Assembly (NCBI GenBank): GCA_035283845.1
Contig: DATESZ010000107.1
Coordinates: forward strand, 1-39,122
DNA length: 39,122 nt
Origin: DATESZ01 sp035283845
GTDB taxonomy: Bacteria; Desulfobacterota; Syntrophia; Syntrophales; JACQWR01
Reading direction: 5' to 3'
Each line of letters starts with the position of its first letter. Positions within the stretch are counted from its first letter, which is position 1. The notes under the pieces were generated by a model, which saw only the letters and a program-made list of their open reading frames with translations, was not told the DNA's origin and made no database searches. Made by a program: the position numbers and the translations under genes. This document shows, in pieces, positions 8,104 through 17,498 of this stretch.

Positions 8104-9036
8104 TCAACCTCCGTTATCAACGACTCCGTTCAGCAATATTTCCAATACAGCCTTTTGCACGTGCAGGCGGTTTTCCGCCTGGTCGATAATCACGGATTGG
8201 ATCCCGTCGATGACCTCTGACGTAATTTCCTCTCCCCGATGGGCGGGCAGGCAGTGCATCACTATAACGTCCTTCCCAGCGTGAGAAAGCAACTTCTTGT
8301 TCACCTGATAGTCTGTAAAAGCCTTCGTCCTTGTCTCTCTCTCGTTTTCCTGCCCCATGCTGGCCCAGACATCCGTGTACACTACATTGACGTCCCGCAC
8401 GGCTTCAAAGGGATCGCGGTGCAGTGAGATTCTTCCCTTCGCTTGCTCAATGCCCTCCTTTAAGATTTTGCCGTTCGGATCGTAACCCTCGGGACAGGCA
8501 AGGGACAAATGCAGGGGTAGCCTGACAGCGGCATTTATCCAGGAATTGGCAATATTGTTGCCGTCTCCGATGTAGGCAATTTTTGTTCCTTCATAGCTGC
8601 CCTGCTTCTCAACAATGGTATAGAGATCACTTAATATCTGACAGGGGTGAAGAAGGTCCGTCAGACCGTTAATCACCGGTATCGCAGCATTTTCAGCAAA
8701 TTCCTCTACTATTTCATGATCATAGGTTCTGATCACGACACCGCTTAAATATCTAGACATGATCCGGGCGGTATCGGCAATTGTTTCACCCCGGCCAAGC
8801 TGGGTATCGCGACTGCTCAAAAATATGGCTAAACCGCCAAGCTGGTAAATGCCTACTTCAAAAGAAATCCTGGTTCTCGTAGAGGATTTGTCGAAAATCA
8901 TCCCGATGCTTTTTCCCTGAAGGGGTTGATAAATTTCACCTTTCCTCAACAAATCCTTCAAGTGTGCGGCGCGATGGAGGATAAGGTCAATGTCTTTGCG
9001 ATCAAGATCATAAATACTCAACAGATCCTTTTTCAT
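8104..9036 (-). CDS. argF: ornithine carbamoyltransferase
   Basis: ArgF makes citrulline from ornithine and carbamoyl phosphate. The carbamoyl-phosphate motif SSTRTRISFE, the HPCQILSDL segment and the ornithine-binding VMHCLPAHRGEE are all visible. The frame is open to 9102, but the ATG at 9036 (MKKDLLSIYDLD) lies 4 bases past the argD stop with GCGAGGCG ahead of it and gives 310 residues, the family length. The sequence before it overlaps argD and has no homology I recognise. DVWASMGQE is kept. Confidence 0.96.
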   Translation of the reverse strand: MKKDLLSIYDLDRKDIDLILHRAAHLKDLLRKGEIYQPLQGKSIGMIFDKSSTRTRISFEVGIYQLGGLAIFLSSRDTQLGRGETIADTARIMSRYLSGVVIRTYDHEIVEEFAENAAIPVINGLTDLLHPCQILSDLYTIVEKQGSYEGTKIAYIGDGNNIANSWINAAVRLPLHLSLACPEGYDPNGKILKEGIEQAKGRISLHRDPFEAVRDVNVVYTDVWASMGQENERETRTKAFTDYQVNKKLLSHAGKDVIVMHCLPAHRGEEITSEVIDGIQSVIIDQAENRLHVQKAVLEILLNGVVDNGG

Positions 9037-9040
9037 TTTT

Positions 9041-10249
9041 CTACATTTCGCCTCGCGAAGTCTCGTACATGGCTTCATCAAGTATCGCCACCGCTGTGTC
9101 AATATCCTCTGCCCCGATGATGAGCGGTGGAATAAACCGGAGGATGTTGCCGTTTGTGCAGTTGATTAAAAGCCCCTTATTAAGGCATTTTAAAACGATC
9201 TCGTCTCCGGCGGTATGCAATTCCACGGCTGTAATCAGCCCCCTGCCCCGGACGGTTTTTATTGCTTTATGCTTCGATTTTAATTGCTTAAGTTTTTCTA
9301 TAAAATAGAGCCCCATTTTACGGCAGTTTTCGAGAATGCCTTCATTCAAGAGCATCTCTAGAGTGGCGCATGCGGCCGCCATAGCGAGGGGATTGCCGCC
9401 GAAGGTTGAGGCATGACTGCCCGGCACGAATGCAGAGGCAACCTTTTCCGTGGCCAGCATGGCGCCTACGGGGAAACCGTTCCCTAAAGCCTTGGCCATG
9501 GTAAGAATGTCCGGTTTAATGCCTGAGCTTTCATAAGCGAAAAGTTCTCCCGTACGTCCCATGCCTGTCTGAACCTCGTCCAGGATCAACAATATTCCAT
9601 ATTTGTCGCAGATTCTCCTTACCTCCCGCAGATAACCTTCATCGGGAATGACAACCCCCCCTTCTCCCTGTATGGGTTCCAGCATAACACCGCAGGTATT
9701 GTCGGTAATCGCCCCTTCCAGGGCATAGGGATCGTTAAAGGACACAAAGCGGAATCCTTCAGGCAACGGTTCAAATCCTTTGTGAAATTTCTCCTGTCCA
9801 GTGGCGGCAACAGTGGCTAAGGTACGGCCATGAAATGAGTTAAGCATGGTAATAAGCTCATACTTGTGGCCTCCAGTATTATTATGGCTGTATTTTCTCG
9901 CAAGCTTTATGGCCGCTTCATTGGCTTCAGCGCCGCTATTGCAGAAAAAAACCCTGTCCGCAAAGGAATTATGCACCAGGATTTTTGCGAGGCGAATCTG
10001 AGGCTCCTGATAATATAGATTAGACACATGGGTCAGATTTTCCAGTTGTTTTGCGATTGCCTCTATAACGTGCGGATGGGAATGACCAAGGCTGCAAACA
10101 GCGATACCCGCCACTAAGTCGAGGTATTCTTTTCCCGTAATGTCCCACACCCTCGCTCCCGCACCTTTAACCAGCACGATAGGGAACCTTTTGTAAGTCC
10201 CCATAATGAGTTTATCGGCCAGTTGAATTAATTCTTCCTGTGTTTGCAT
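9041..10249 (-). CDS. argD: acetylornithine aminotransferase
   Basis: A class III PLP aminotransferase of 402 residues that converts N-acetylglutamate semialdehyde to N-acetylornithine. Motifs seen are VAGIAVCSLGHSHP near the N-terminus, FCNSGAEANEAAIKLAR, the EPIQGEGGV loop, the LILDEVQTGMGRTG Asp motif and the PLP lysine in TMAKALGNGFPVGA. It lies between argB and argF on the same strand, which favours the arginine role over other ornithine or GABA aminotransferases. It ends with TAG, which matters for reading the argH amber codon. Confidence 0.95.
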   Translation of the reverse strand: MQTQEELIQLADKLIMGTYKRFPIVLVKGAGARVWDITGKEYLDLVAGIAVCSLGHSHPHVIEAIAKQLENLTHVSNLYYQEPQIRLAKILVHNSFADRVFFCNSGAEANEAAIKLARKYSHNNTGGHKYELITMLNSFHGRTLATVAATGQEKFHKGFEPLPEGFRFVSFNDPYALEGAITDNTCGVMLEPIQGEGGVVIPDEGYLREVRRICDKYGILLILDEVQTGMGRTGELFAYESSGIKPDILTMAKALGNGFPVGAMLATEKVASAFVPGSHASTFGGNPLAMAAACATLEMLLNEGILENCRKMGLYFIEKLKQLKSKHKAIKTVRGRGLITAVELHTAGDEIVLKCLNKGLLINCTNGNILRFIPPLIIGAEDIDTAVAILDEAMYETSRGEM

Positions 10250-10305
10250 TTTTTTATATCCTGACTAACCCCCATGCCCGGTGGTGAGCGCTATGAAGCC
10301 TGATC

Positions 10306-11193
10306 TTAAACTATTTCCGTACCGATCCCGCTGTCAGTGAACATTTCGAGAAGGATGGCATGCTTCAGCCGACCGTCAATAATATGGGTCTTTTTTACAC
10401 CGCCTCTCAATGCCTTAAGACAGCATTTTACCTTGGGAAACATTCCGCCATCAATAACGCCTGATTGGATCATTGCCTCCGCATCAGAATTATTTATGGT
10501 GTTCATCAATACGCCCCCCCGGTCCAGAACTCCATGAACGTCAGTCAAGAGGATTAATTTTTCCGCCTTAAGGGCGGCAGCAACAGCGCCTGCGACAAGA
10601 TCCGCATTGATATTATAGGTTTCTCCCTGTTCACCCACACCGGTGGGTGCTATAACCGGGATGAAGCCCTCCTTTTCCAGGGACAGGAGCAGACCAGCGT
10701 TGATACTTTTTACCTTGCCTACTAATCCTACATCAATAATCTCCGGTGGCGTATCCCTCGCCTTTTCGGCGCTTAATAAATACTTTTCCGCTATCGTCAG
10801 GCCTCCATCCTTACCGGATAGCCCCACCGCCTTGCCGCCATGCCTGTTGATGAGACCGGTGATCTCCTTGTTGACTTTACCCACAAGAACCATCTCCACG
10901 ATGTCCATTGTTTCTTCGTCGGTAACCCGCATACCCCGAATAAATTTAGATTCTTTCCCAATTTTCTTAAGAAAGGTTCCTATTTGCGGCCCGCCGCCGT
11001 GGACCACTACGGGGTTAATGCCGATATACTTCATCATTACTATATCCCGGGCAAAAAGGTCCTTCAACTCTTCGTCAATCATGGCATGGCCGCCATATTT
11101 AATGACGATTGTTTTATTATAAAAACGTCGGATATAGGGAAGCGCCTCCAGCAGAACATCCGCCCGCTCCATAGACTGTTTTACGTCATGCAT
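10306..11193 (-). CDS. argB: acetylglutamate kinase
   Basis: ArgB phosphorylates N-acetylglutamate, the second step of arginine synthesis and often the feedback point. The amino-acid kinase fold is clear: TIVIKYGGHAM near residue 30, VVHGGGPQIG, and the C-terminal MFPKVKCCLKALRGGVKKTHIIDGR. The N-terminal helix (about 25 residues before the first strand, MHDVKQSMERADVLLEALPYI) is the kind found in arginine-inhibited hexameric enzymes, so feedback inhibition is plausible (inference). It starts 36 bases after hslU and heads the argB-D-F-G-H run. argC and argJ are not in the window. Confidence 0.96.
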   Translation of the reverse strand: MHDVKQSMERADVLLEALPYIRRFYNKTIVIKYGGHAMIDEELKDLFARDIVMMKYIGINPVVVHGGGPQIGTFLKKIGKESKFIRGMRVTDEETMDIVEMVLVGKVNKEITGLINRHGGKAVGLSGKDGGLTIAEKYLLSAEKARDTPPEIIDVGLVGKVKSINAGLLLSLEKEGFIPVIAPTGVGEQGETYNINADLVAGAVAAALKAEKLILLTDVHGVLDRGGVLMNTINNSDAEAMIQSGVIDGGMFPKVKCCLKALRGGVKKTHIIDGRLKHAILLEMFTDSGIGTEIV

Positions 11194-11229
11194 TATGATT
11201 TCTCGCTTTTAAATATGACAGTCTTTTGG

Positions 11230-12609
11230 CTACAGTATGTAGCGACTCAGGTCCTCGTCCTCTACAATTTTGCTTAGCTTTTCAATCACATACTGGGCAT
11301 CAATGACCACTTCCGTATCTTTGAGATCGGGGGCGTTGAAGGAAACTTCATCAAGCAGGGTTTCCATAACCGTATAAAGCCTTCGGGCGCCGATATTTTC
11401 CGTCTTTTCGTTGACTATGGCTGCCACATCGGCGATTTCTGCTATTGCGTCTTCCTTTAATATAACCTTTACCCCCTCTGTTGCCAGCATCTCTGTATAT
11501 TGCTTGATCAATGCATTGCTGGGCTCCGTGAGGATCCTGATGAATTCCTCTTTGCCCAGGGAGTCCAGCTCGACCCGAATAGGGAAACGTCCCTGAAGTT
11601 CCGGAATCAGGTCGGAAGGTTTTGAGGCGGTGAAGGCCCCCGCCGCAATAAAAAGTATATGGTCTGTCTTCACCATGCCGTAACGCGTGTTCACATTTGA
11701 ACCCTCCACTACGGGCAGGAGATCACGCTGGACGCCTTCGCGTGACACATCGGGACCGTGAGCCGAATCGCTTCCCACAATCTTATCTACTTCGTCTAAA
11801 AAGATGATGCCGGACTGCTCAACCCTCTCCACGGCAGTTTTAGTAACTTTTTCCATGTCCACAAGCTTCTGCGCCTCTTCCTGAGCTAAAATATCGCGCG
11901 CCTCAGGCACCTTAATCCTTTTTAAGCTTTTCTTTTGGGGAAAGATATTGCCGAACATTTCTTTGATGTTAAGCCCCATATCCTCAACGCCTGAGGAACT
12001 AAAAATCTCAATCATCGGCATACTGCGCGAATCCGTTACCTCAAGATCCACGAAGCGATTGTCCAGTTTTCCTTCGCGAAGAAGCCGGCGCATTTTTTCG
12101 CGAGTATTGTTCTGCTGCAGAGGCGGCATGATGTTTTCATCGCTTTCATTTTCGCCGATCATCTCGCTTACTTTTTTTTCCACCGGTCGGGGCGGAAGAA
12201 GTATATCAAGGAGCCTTTCCTCGGCTATCTCAGCCGACCTGGGTTTTACGTTTTCCTGTTCCTCCAATTTAACCATGTTTACGGCAAGCTCCATAAGATC
12301 ACGGATCATGGATTCCACGTCCCTGCCGACATAGCCGACTTCTGTAAACTTCGAGGCCTCGATCTTTAGAAATGGCGAGTTATCAAGTTTGGCAAGTCGC
12401 CGGGCAATTTCCGTTTTACCCACACCTGTGGGGCCAATCATGATTATGTTCTTTGGAGATATTTCTTCGGCCAGTTCCTTGGGAAGATTCTGGCGGCGCC
12501 AGCGACTTCTCAGAGCAATGGCAACCGCCCGCTTCGCTTCCGCTTGGCCGATTATATGCTTATCCAGCCTTTCCACAATTTCCTTGGGCGTTAACTCGTT
12601 TTGCGACAT
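11230..12609 (-). CDS. hslU: ATP-dependent protease ATPase subunit HslU
   Basis: HslU is the AAA+ unfoldase that feeds substrates to the HslV peptidase in the cytoplasm. The 459 residues carry the N-terminal TPKEIVERLDKHIIGQ, the pore motif GYVGRDVE, Walker A GPTGVGKTE, Walker B IIFLDEVDK, the substrate-gated I domain in the middle, and a C-terminal tail ending SRYIL that docks in HslV. It starts 49 bases after hslV, the usual order. argB follows 36 bases after its stop, so the protease and the arginine genes may be cotranscribed. Confidence 0.97.
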   Translation of the reverse strand: MSQNELTPKEIVERLDKHIIGQAEAKRAVAIALRSRWRRQNLPKELAEEISPKNIIMIGPTGVGKTEIARRLAKLDNSPFLKIEASKFTEVGYVGRDVESMIRDLMELAVNMVKLEEQENVKPRSAEIAEERLLDILLPPRPVEKKVSEMIGENESDENIMPPLQQNNTREKMRRLLREGKLDNRFVDLEVTDSRSMPMIEIFSSSGVEDMGLNIKEMFGNIFPQKKSLKRIKVPEARDILAQEEAQKLVDMEKVTKTAVERVEQSGIIFLDEVDKIVGSDSAHGPDVSREGVQRDLLPVVEGSNVNTRYGMVKTDHILFIAAGAFTASKPSDLIPELQGRFPIRVELDSLGKEEFIRILTEPSNALIKQYTEMLATEGVKVILKEDAIAEIADVAAIVNEKTENIGARRLYTVMETLLDEVSFNAPDLKDTEVVIDAQYVIEKLSKIVEDEDLSRYIL

Positions 12610-12658
12610 AGAAACTCTTTACCCTCTCAATTATAAAATAACTTCCTGCATCGTGATT

Positions 12659-13201
12659 TTAGACCGCACTGTCCACTTCTTCAATGGTGATCTGATCGTT
12701 CGTATAAATACAAATTTCAGAAGCTATTTTTAACGCCTCTCTCGCAATTTCGGAGGCAGCTAAGTCTGAATGTCTTATCAGAGCTCGTGCGGCTGATAAG
12801 GCATAAGGACCGCCCGTTCCGATGGCCATGACTTGATCATCCGATTCTATTACATCCCCGCTCCCCGATATTATAAGAAATGAATCCTTGCTGACGGCAA
12901 TCATCAATGCTTCCAGGTGTCTTAAAACCCTGTCGGTTCGCCAGTCTTTGGTCAGTTCCACGGCGGCCCGGACAAGATTGCCGTTATACTGTTCCAGCTT
13001 CTGGTCAAAGCGGTCAAAAAGGGTAAAAGCATCGGCTGTGGCGCCGGCAAACCCGACAATCACATCATTATGGTAAAGCCTGCGCACCTTCCTGGCATGG
13101 TGTTTCATAATAGTTGTTTCCATCGTCACCTGGCCATCTCCTGCTACCACTACCTTACCCTTATGACGTACGGCCAGGATTGTGGTTCCTTTAATTTTCA
13201 T
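12659..13201 (-). CDS. hslV: ATP-dependent protease subunit HslV
   Basis: HslV is the proteasome-like peptidase partner of HslU. A short propeptide MKIKG precedes the TTILAVR run whose first Thr would be the catalytic N-terminal residue after processing. HKGKVVVAGDGQVTM and GGPYALSAARAL are family motifs. The start ATG follows AGGAGGAAGGA and its ATGA overlaps the xerC stop, so the two genes are translationally coupled. The 180 residues match the family. Confidence 0.97.
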   Translation of the reverse strand: MKIKGTTILAVRHKGKVVVAGDGQVTMETTIMKHHARKVRRLYHNDVIVGFAGATADAFTLFDRFDQKLEQYNGNLVRAAVELTKDWRTDRVLRHLEALMIAVSKDSFLIISGSGDVIESDDQVMAIGTGGPYALSAARALIRHSDLAASEIAREALKIASEICIYTNDQITIEEVDSAV

Positions 13202-14148
13202 TCCTTCCTCCTGTGGGCTTTCGGATGGGCTTTATCGTACACCTCCATGAGCCTGCTTATACTGACGGAAGTATATTTTTGCGTCGTCGAGAGACTTTCA
13301 TGTCCGAGAAGTTCCTGGATGGCACGCAGATCCGCGCCCGCATCCATCATGTGCGTAGCAAAAGAATGTCTCAGGGCATGCGGGTTGATCTTGCGACCAA
13401 TTCCGCTCCTTTGCACTACCCGATCCGCCACTCTGGCAACGCTTCTTGCGGTCAGGCGGCCACCATTATAATTAAGAAAGAGAGGGCTATCACTATCCAG
13501 ATGGTTTTTCAACAGATTATCCCGTCTTTTTAAGTAGCTTTGAATGGATGAAAGCGCCGGCCCTCCCACCGGAACTATACGATCCTTTCTACCTTTCCCC
13601 CGTATTTTTATCAATCCCTGAGGAAAGTTAATATCTTCTATGTTCAACCCGGCAAGTTCGCTAAGTCTTATGCCAGTCGAATAAAACAACTCCAATATAG
13701 CCCTGTCTCTCATCTGAAGAGGTTCATCCTTAAATTCAACATTCAAGACCGTAAAAATTTCATCGACCGAAAGGACGTTCGGTATATATTTCTCAGGCTT
13801 AGGCGCGTGGACAAGTTCAGCCGGATTGGCACTTACCCTGCCCTCGCGCAACAGGTATTTGAAAAAGGCGCGGATGGCCGCCATTTTTCTGGAAATGGTG
13901 ACTTTCTTTACCTTCTCGCGATGAAGCGACCGTATAAAGCCTCTTACCAGCATCTGATCGACCTCGGCAACGCCTGGAGCGCACTCTGTTTGGGATTTGC
14001 CGTCAGTCTCCAGGTAGATTCGGAATTGCCTTAAATCGCTTAGGTAGCTCCTTCTTGTATGGTAAGAAAGGTTTCTTTCGACCTCCAAATGAACACCGAA
14101 ATCTTTAATATCTTTTTCCATGCCATGTTTAAAAAATCTATAGCGCAT
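13198..14148 (-). CDS. xerC: tyrosine recombinase XerC
   Basis: XerC resolves chromosome dimers at dif with XerD. The N-terminal SAM-like core-binding domain (about residues 15-100) is followed by the catalytic domain with Arg in STGIRLSELAGL, then HALRHSFATH, GHESLSTTQKY and the Tyr of TQKYTSVS. The set R..K..HxxR..H..Y is complete. Two starts are possible, ATG at 14148 or ATG at 14121 (MEKDIKDFG); neither has a clear ribosome site, and the first lies in an inverted repeat. XerD would be the alternative, but the xerC-hslV-hslU neighbourhood favours XerC. Confidence 0.9.
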   Translation of the reverse strand: MRYRFFKHGMEKDIKDFGVHLEVERNLSYHTRRSYLSDLRQFRIYLETDGKSQTECAPGVAEVDQMLVRGFIRSLHREKVKKVTISRKMAAIRAFFKYLLREGRVSANPAELVHAPKPEKYIPNVLSVDEIFTVLNVEFKDEPLQMRDRAILELFYSTGIRLSELAGLNIEDINFPQGLIKIRGKGRKDRIVPVGGPALSSIQSYLKRRDNLLKNHLDSDSPLFLNYNGGRLTARSVARVADRVVQRSGIGRKINPHALRHSFATHMMDAGADLRAIQELLGHESLSTTQKYTSVSISRLMEVYDKAHPKAHRRKE

Positions 14149-14196
14149 GAGGCATGGCGCAGGGCTTTTTTAACGCGCTCAGTGCAATGCGCTATA
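14139..14196 (-). repeat. 10-bp perfect inverted repeat at the xerC start
   Basis: TATAGCGCAT at 14139-14148 and its exact complement ATGCGCTATA at 14187-14196 enclose 38 bases. In the minus-strand transcript one arm lies just after the stop of the DUF151 gene and the other contains the upstream ATG candidate of xerC. It could fold as a hairpin that covers that start. No U-run follows, so a simple intrinsic terminator is unlikely. Confidence 0.6.
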
Positions 14197-14201
14197 ATAA
14201 T

Positions 14202-14702
14202 CTACATCTTATATTTTCCAAAATCCTCTGGGGAAAGATTTTCCAGAAATTCTCTTAACTTCTCCTTCTTGAAATTATCCAGATCTGTAATTTTTGTGCC
14301 AAATTCTATATCTCTTGATTTATTGATTACTTTCTCATCCACGAAAATAGGAGAATTAGAACGCAAGGCTATGGCAATCGCATCACTGGGACGAGCATCG
14401 ATAACGAAAGTCCTGCCCTCTTTATGCAGGTAAATATTTGCAAAAAAAGTATTGTTCCTCAGGTCATTTATCTCTACCCTTGTTACTGTTACTTCTATTG
14501 AACGCAATATTTCATTGATAAGATCATGTGTCATGGGGCGGGAAAAGGCAATTTTTTCCAATTCCGTGGCGATGGCGCTGGCTTCAAAAAGGCCGATCCA
14601 GATTGGTATAGCCTTTTTTTCTTCAATATCTTTAAGAATTACAATCGGCGTATTGGTAAGAGGATCAATCGTTAAACCGGATACCTTAACCTCTATCAGC
14701 AT
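14202..14702 (-). CDS. DUF151 / bifunctional nuclease (BFN) domain protein
   Basis: A protein of 166 residues. The BFN/DUF151 domain fills about residues 1-130: MLIEVKVSGL at the start, PIWIGLFEASAIATELEKI, RPMTHDLI and the well-kept RPSDAIAIALRSNSPIFVDE. Members were reported as nucleases acting on DNA and RNA, but most have no proven role. The C-terminus is charged and short. It is 3 bases downstream of miaB, as is often seen in deltaproteobacterial genomes, so the two are probably cotranscribed. Confidence 0.9.
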   Translation of the reverse strand: MLIEVKVSGLTIDPLTNTPIVILKDIEEKKAIPIWIGLFEASAIATELEKIAFSRPMTHDLINEILRSIEVTVTRVEINDLRNNTFFANIYLHKEGRTFVIDARPSDAIAIALRSNSPIFVDEKVINKSRDIEFGTKITDLDNFKKEKLREFLENLSPEDFGKYKM

Positions 14703-14705
14703 CAG

Positions 14706-16037
14706 TCAATCTCCTTTTATTATTTGCAGCTCGCCATGAAGCGAATGCTGGTAACCTTCCGTTATAACGAGAGGGGTAGTTTTACCGATAAGCTCCAAGC
14801 CGCCTTTAAAGTTTACGATCTTGTTCGTGCGTGTTCTTCCCATTGCCTCACGGGGGGAACTTTTACTTCGACCTTCCACCAAAACATCCACCACCCGTCC
14901 TGCCATTGCCTTATTCTTTTCCAGCGTATGTTTTTGCTGGAGGAACTGAATAATTCGCAATCTTTCAGACTTGACAGGTTCGCTTACCCTATGATTGAGC
15001 TTCGCTGCGGCTGTCCCCTCGCGTTCCGAATACTTAAAAGAAAACAACTTATCAAACTTGATTTCCTCCACCAAGTCAATAGTTTCTTGAAAATCATCAT
15101 CCGTTTCTCCCGGGAAACCTACTATAATATCTGATGTAATACTAACATCAGGGCAGACATCTCTCAATTGCGTCACCTTGCCCAGATAGTCTTTTTTTGT
15201 ATACCCCCGATTCATAGCTTTAAGCATACGATCTGAGCCGGACTGAACCGGAAGATGGATATGTTCGCATAATTTGTCAATCTCCGTAAAAGAGTGGATC
15301 AATGATGGCGACAAGTCTTTGGGATGGGATGTCGTAAATCTTATCCTTTCAATAGTATCTATCTCAGCAATTTTTCGTAAGAGCCCCACAAAATCCGATC
15401 CGTTACCTGCAGTATTTCCATAAGAGTTCACATTCTGCCCAAGGAGCGTAACTTCCTTGATTCCGTGCGATGCAAGGGATTCAATTTCGCTGATGATGTC
15501 CTCTAACTTCCGGCTTTCCTCAGGCCCTCTAAGATAAGGGACCACACAGTAGGAGCAATAATTATTACACCCCTGCATGATGGTCACATAGGCGCTTACC
15601 TGGCCATTCCGCGGCAAAGCATGTATACCTATGGATCTGCTGGCTCCATGGAAAGCCGTCTCGACTACCGGCAATGAGGTCTTCTCGACGGTATTGATCA
15701 GCTCGGGAAGCCGGTGAATATTATTGGTTCCAAAAACCAGGTCAAGGTTGGGAGCTTTCTTGAGAAACTTTGCTCCCCACTGCTTAGCAAGACATCCACC
15801 AACCCCTATAATCAGTAGAGGATTCCTACGCTTAATATCACTAAATCGCCCAAGTTGACTATATACCTTTTGAGCGGCCTTTTCTCTTATGCTGCAAGTA
15901 TTCAGGATAATCATATCCGCTTCCTGGGCATCACCCGTGCATTCGTGGCCCGCTTCCCTGAGCACCACATCGATCTGCTCGGAATCATGGACGTTCATCT
16001 GGCAGCCGAACGTTTGAATGTAATATTTTTTTCCCAA
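14706..16037 (-). CDS. miaB: tRNA-2-methylthio-N6-isopentenyladenosine synthase MiaB
   Basis: MiaB is a radical-SAM methylthiotransferase acting on A37 of tRNAs that read UNN codons. The N-terminal UPF0004 domain has three Cys (FGCQMN, NTCSIREKA, GGCLAKQ). The radical-SAM motif is CNNYCSYC at about residue 156, and a C-terminal TRAM domain ends the 443 residues. The start appears to be a TTG (GTTGGGAAAAAAATAT) because no ATG or GTG occurs before the upstream stop and the conserved KKYYIQTFGCQMN starts there. Only a weak GGAACGGG is ahead of it. Confidence 0.95.
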   Translation of the reverse strand: MGKKYYIQTFGCQMNVHDSEQIDVVLREAGHECTGDAQEADMIILNTCSIREKAAQKVYSQLGRFSDIKRRNPLLIIGVGGCLAKQWGAKFLKKAPNLDLVFGTNNIHRLPELINTVEKTSLPVVETAFHGASRSIGIHALPRNGQVSAYVTIMQGCNNYCSYCVVPYLRGPEESRKLEDIISEIESLASHGIKEVTLLGQNVNSYGNTAGNGSDFVGLLRKIAEIDTIERIRFTTSHPKDLSPSLIHSFTEIDKLCEHIHLPVQSGSDRMLKAMNRGYTKKDYLGKVTQLRDVCPDVSITSDIIVGFPGETDDDFQETIDLVEEIKFDKLFSFKYSEREGTAAAKLNHRVSEPVKSERLRIIQFLQQKHTLEKNKAMAGRVVDVLVEGRSKSSPREAMGRTRTNKIVNFKGGLELIGKTTPLVITEGYQHSLHGELQIIKGD

Positions 16038-16347
16038 CCCGTTCCGGTATCCTGAGGTTTACTTGTTATGAGGGATTGATGTTTGGCGGTAAAACAATCT
16101 CCTTATCCCTCTTGAAGATATCGCATCGAAATTTTACCGAAGTCAGCAACTCTCAAATCTTTTGTTTCATCCTTAGTATATGGAAAATCTATAGTCAATA
16201 GAATATTATATGAAAATCCCCCCGCCCCCCTTTTCTGTCTGACATGAAAGATTTGTCTTGATTATTTTTTTCCAACTGTCTGAGGATTGTATAGAAGGCG
16301 CCGGGATAGGGCAATTAAGCACTTAAATGGGAGGCCAAAGGGAAAAC
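16038..16347. other. 310-base intergenic region between bamD and miaB
   Basis: No reading frame of note. On the minus strand it carries a TTGACT hexamer (16193-16198) followed by AT-rich sequence with overlapping -10-like hexamers (TATACT, TACTAA), a probable miaB promoter. It also has an isolated C6-G-C6 block at 16218-16230. I see no clear stem with a U-run for ending bamD transcription. Confidence 0.6.
16170..16198 (-). promoter_or_regulatory. candidate miaB promoter
   Basis: TTGACT (16193-16198) on the minus strand is five of six to the -35 consensus. Downstream, TAAGGA lies at a 17-base spacing and TACTAA at 14 bases; neither is a perfect -10. The position 130-160 bases before miaB and the AT-rich setting support it, but the -10 element is ambiguous. 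Confidence 0.35.
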
Positions 16348-17040
16348 TTATTTATCAGGGTTTGCTACATTTTTTGCGAGCTGTTTTTTTGTCTCTTCAA
16401 TAATAAAATGTACCTTGTAATCAAGCCCAAGATGGGAATAATTTTTTAATATGTTCTCAAAACGTCTCATGGCGGCCTTGTACTTTTTCATCTTAAAATA
16501 CATTTCCCCGACATAATAGTCATGCTCGGCAATTCTTTTTTTACATTCCCTTACGTTCTTTTCTGCGAGGAATGAGAATTTACTTGAGGGAAAACGGGCG
16601 ATAAGTTTTTCAAATTCTGATAGAGCTTTCCATGTCTCCGTTTGATCCCTGTCTATTGTTAACAACTGCTTATAATGGCACATTCCAATTTGATGCATTA
16701 CGTAGGGTATATCTTCGTTAGACGGATGGAGATTCACAAAATCATTATAGGCCGTTTCCGCACTACCGTATTCTTCCATGCTGAACCGGGTATCGGCAAT
16801 CCCCATTTCGGCACGTATCGCCAGGTCACTAAGAGGGTATTCATCCTTCAACCTTTGAAAACTTTCTACCGCTTTTTCGTAGCTGCCTTTCTGATAGTAA
16901 TCATATCCTATTTTATAAAGGGTTTCAGGATTACTCTTAGACGTATCCTTACTTTTCCACCAGGCACAGCCCGAGATGGCAAAGATGATCGCTGCAAATA
17001 GAAGTAATTTTTTAGATAACACACTCAATTCCTTTAGCAT
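16348..17040 (-). CDS. bamD: outer membrane protein assembly factor BamD
   Basis: A lipoprotein of 230 residues with a signal peptide of about 24 residues ending in the lipobox ISGC (Cys25), then a series of TPR-like helix pairs (SNPETLYKIGYDYYQKGSYE, LAIRAEMGIADTRFSMEEYG, YVMHQIGMCHYK). This matches BamD, the periplasmic TPR lipoprotein of the Bam complex that inserts beta-barrel proteins into the outer membrane. A C-terminal pair of helices has AEHDYYVGEMYFKMKKY, typical of the family. It starts 52 bases after trxA. Confidence 0.92.
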   Translation of the reverse strand: MLKELSVLSKKLLLFAAIIFAISGCAWWKSKDTSKSNPETLYKIGYDYYQKGSYEKAVESFQRLKDEYPLSDLAIRAEMGIADTRFSMEEYGSAETAYNDFVNLHPSNEDIPYVMHQIGMCHYKQLLTIDRDQTETWKALSEFEKLIARFPSSKFSFLAEKNVRECKKRIAEHDYYVGEMYFKMKKYKAAMRRFENILKNYSHLGLDYKVHFIIEETKKQLAKNVANPDK

Positions 17041-17092
17041 TTGTTTGATAACTCAATAGCGGACTGATCATCACTTCAAGAAATATGCGTAA

Positions 17093-17425
<333 letters not shown>

Positions 17426-17453
17426 AACAACCTCCCTTTTCAGATGTGGTGCA

Positions 17454-17483
17454 AGTATGGCATAGGAAAGCCTGAGATGTCAA
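17454..17483 (-). promoter_or_regulatory. sigma70-type promoter of trxA
   Basis: TTGACA (17478-17483) and CATACT (17454-17459) are separated by 18 bases on the minus strand. Transcription would start near 17447, about 20 bases before the trxA ribosome site. The -35 is a perfect consensus and the -10 differs at one base, so this is the strongest promoter-like pair in the window. Confidence 0.65.
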
Positions 17484-17498
17484 ACCCTATTTACCTAC

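Noticed and set aside
14149..14201. A dif-like site next to xerC
   Set aside because: The inverted repeat arms are 38 bases apart and do not form the short two-half-site layout of dif.
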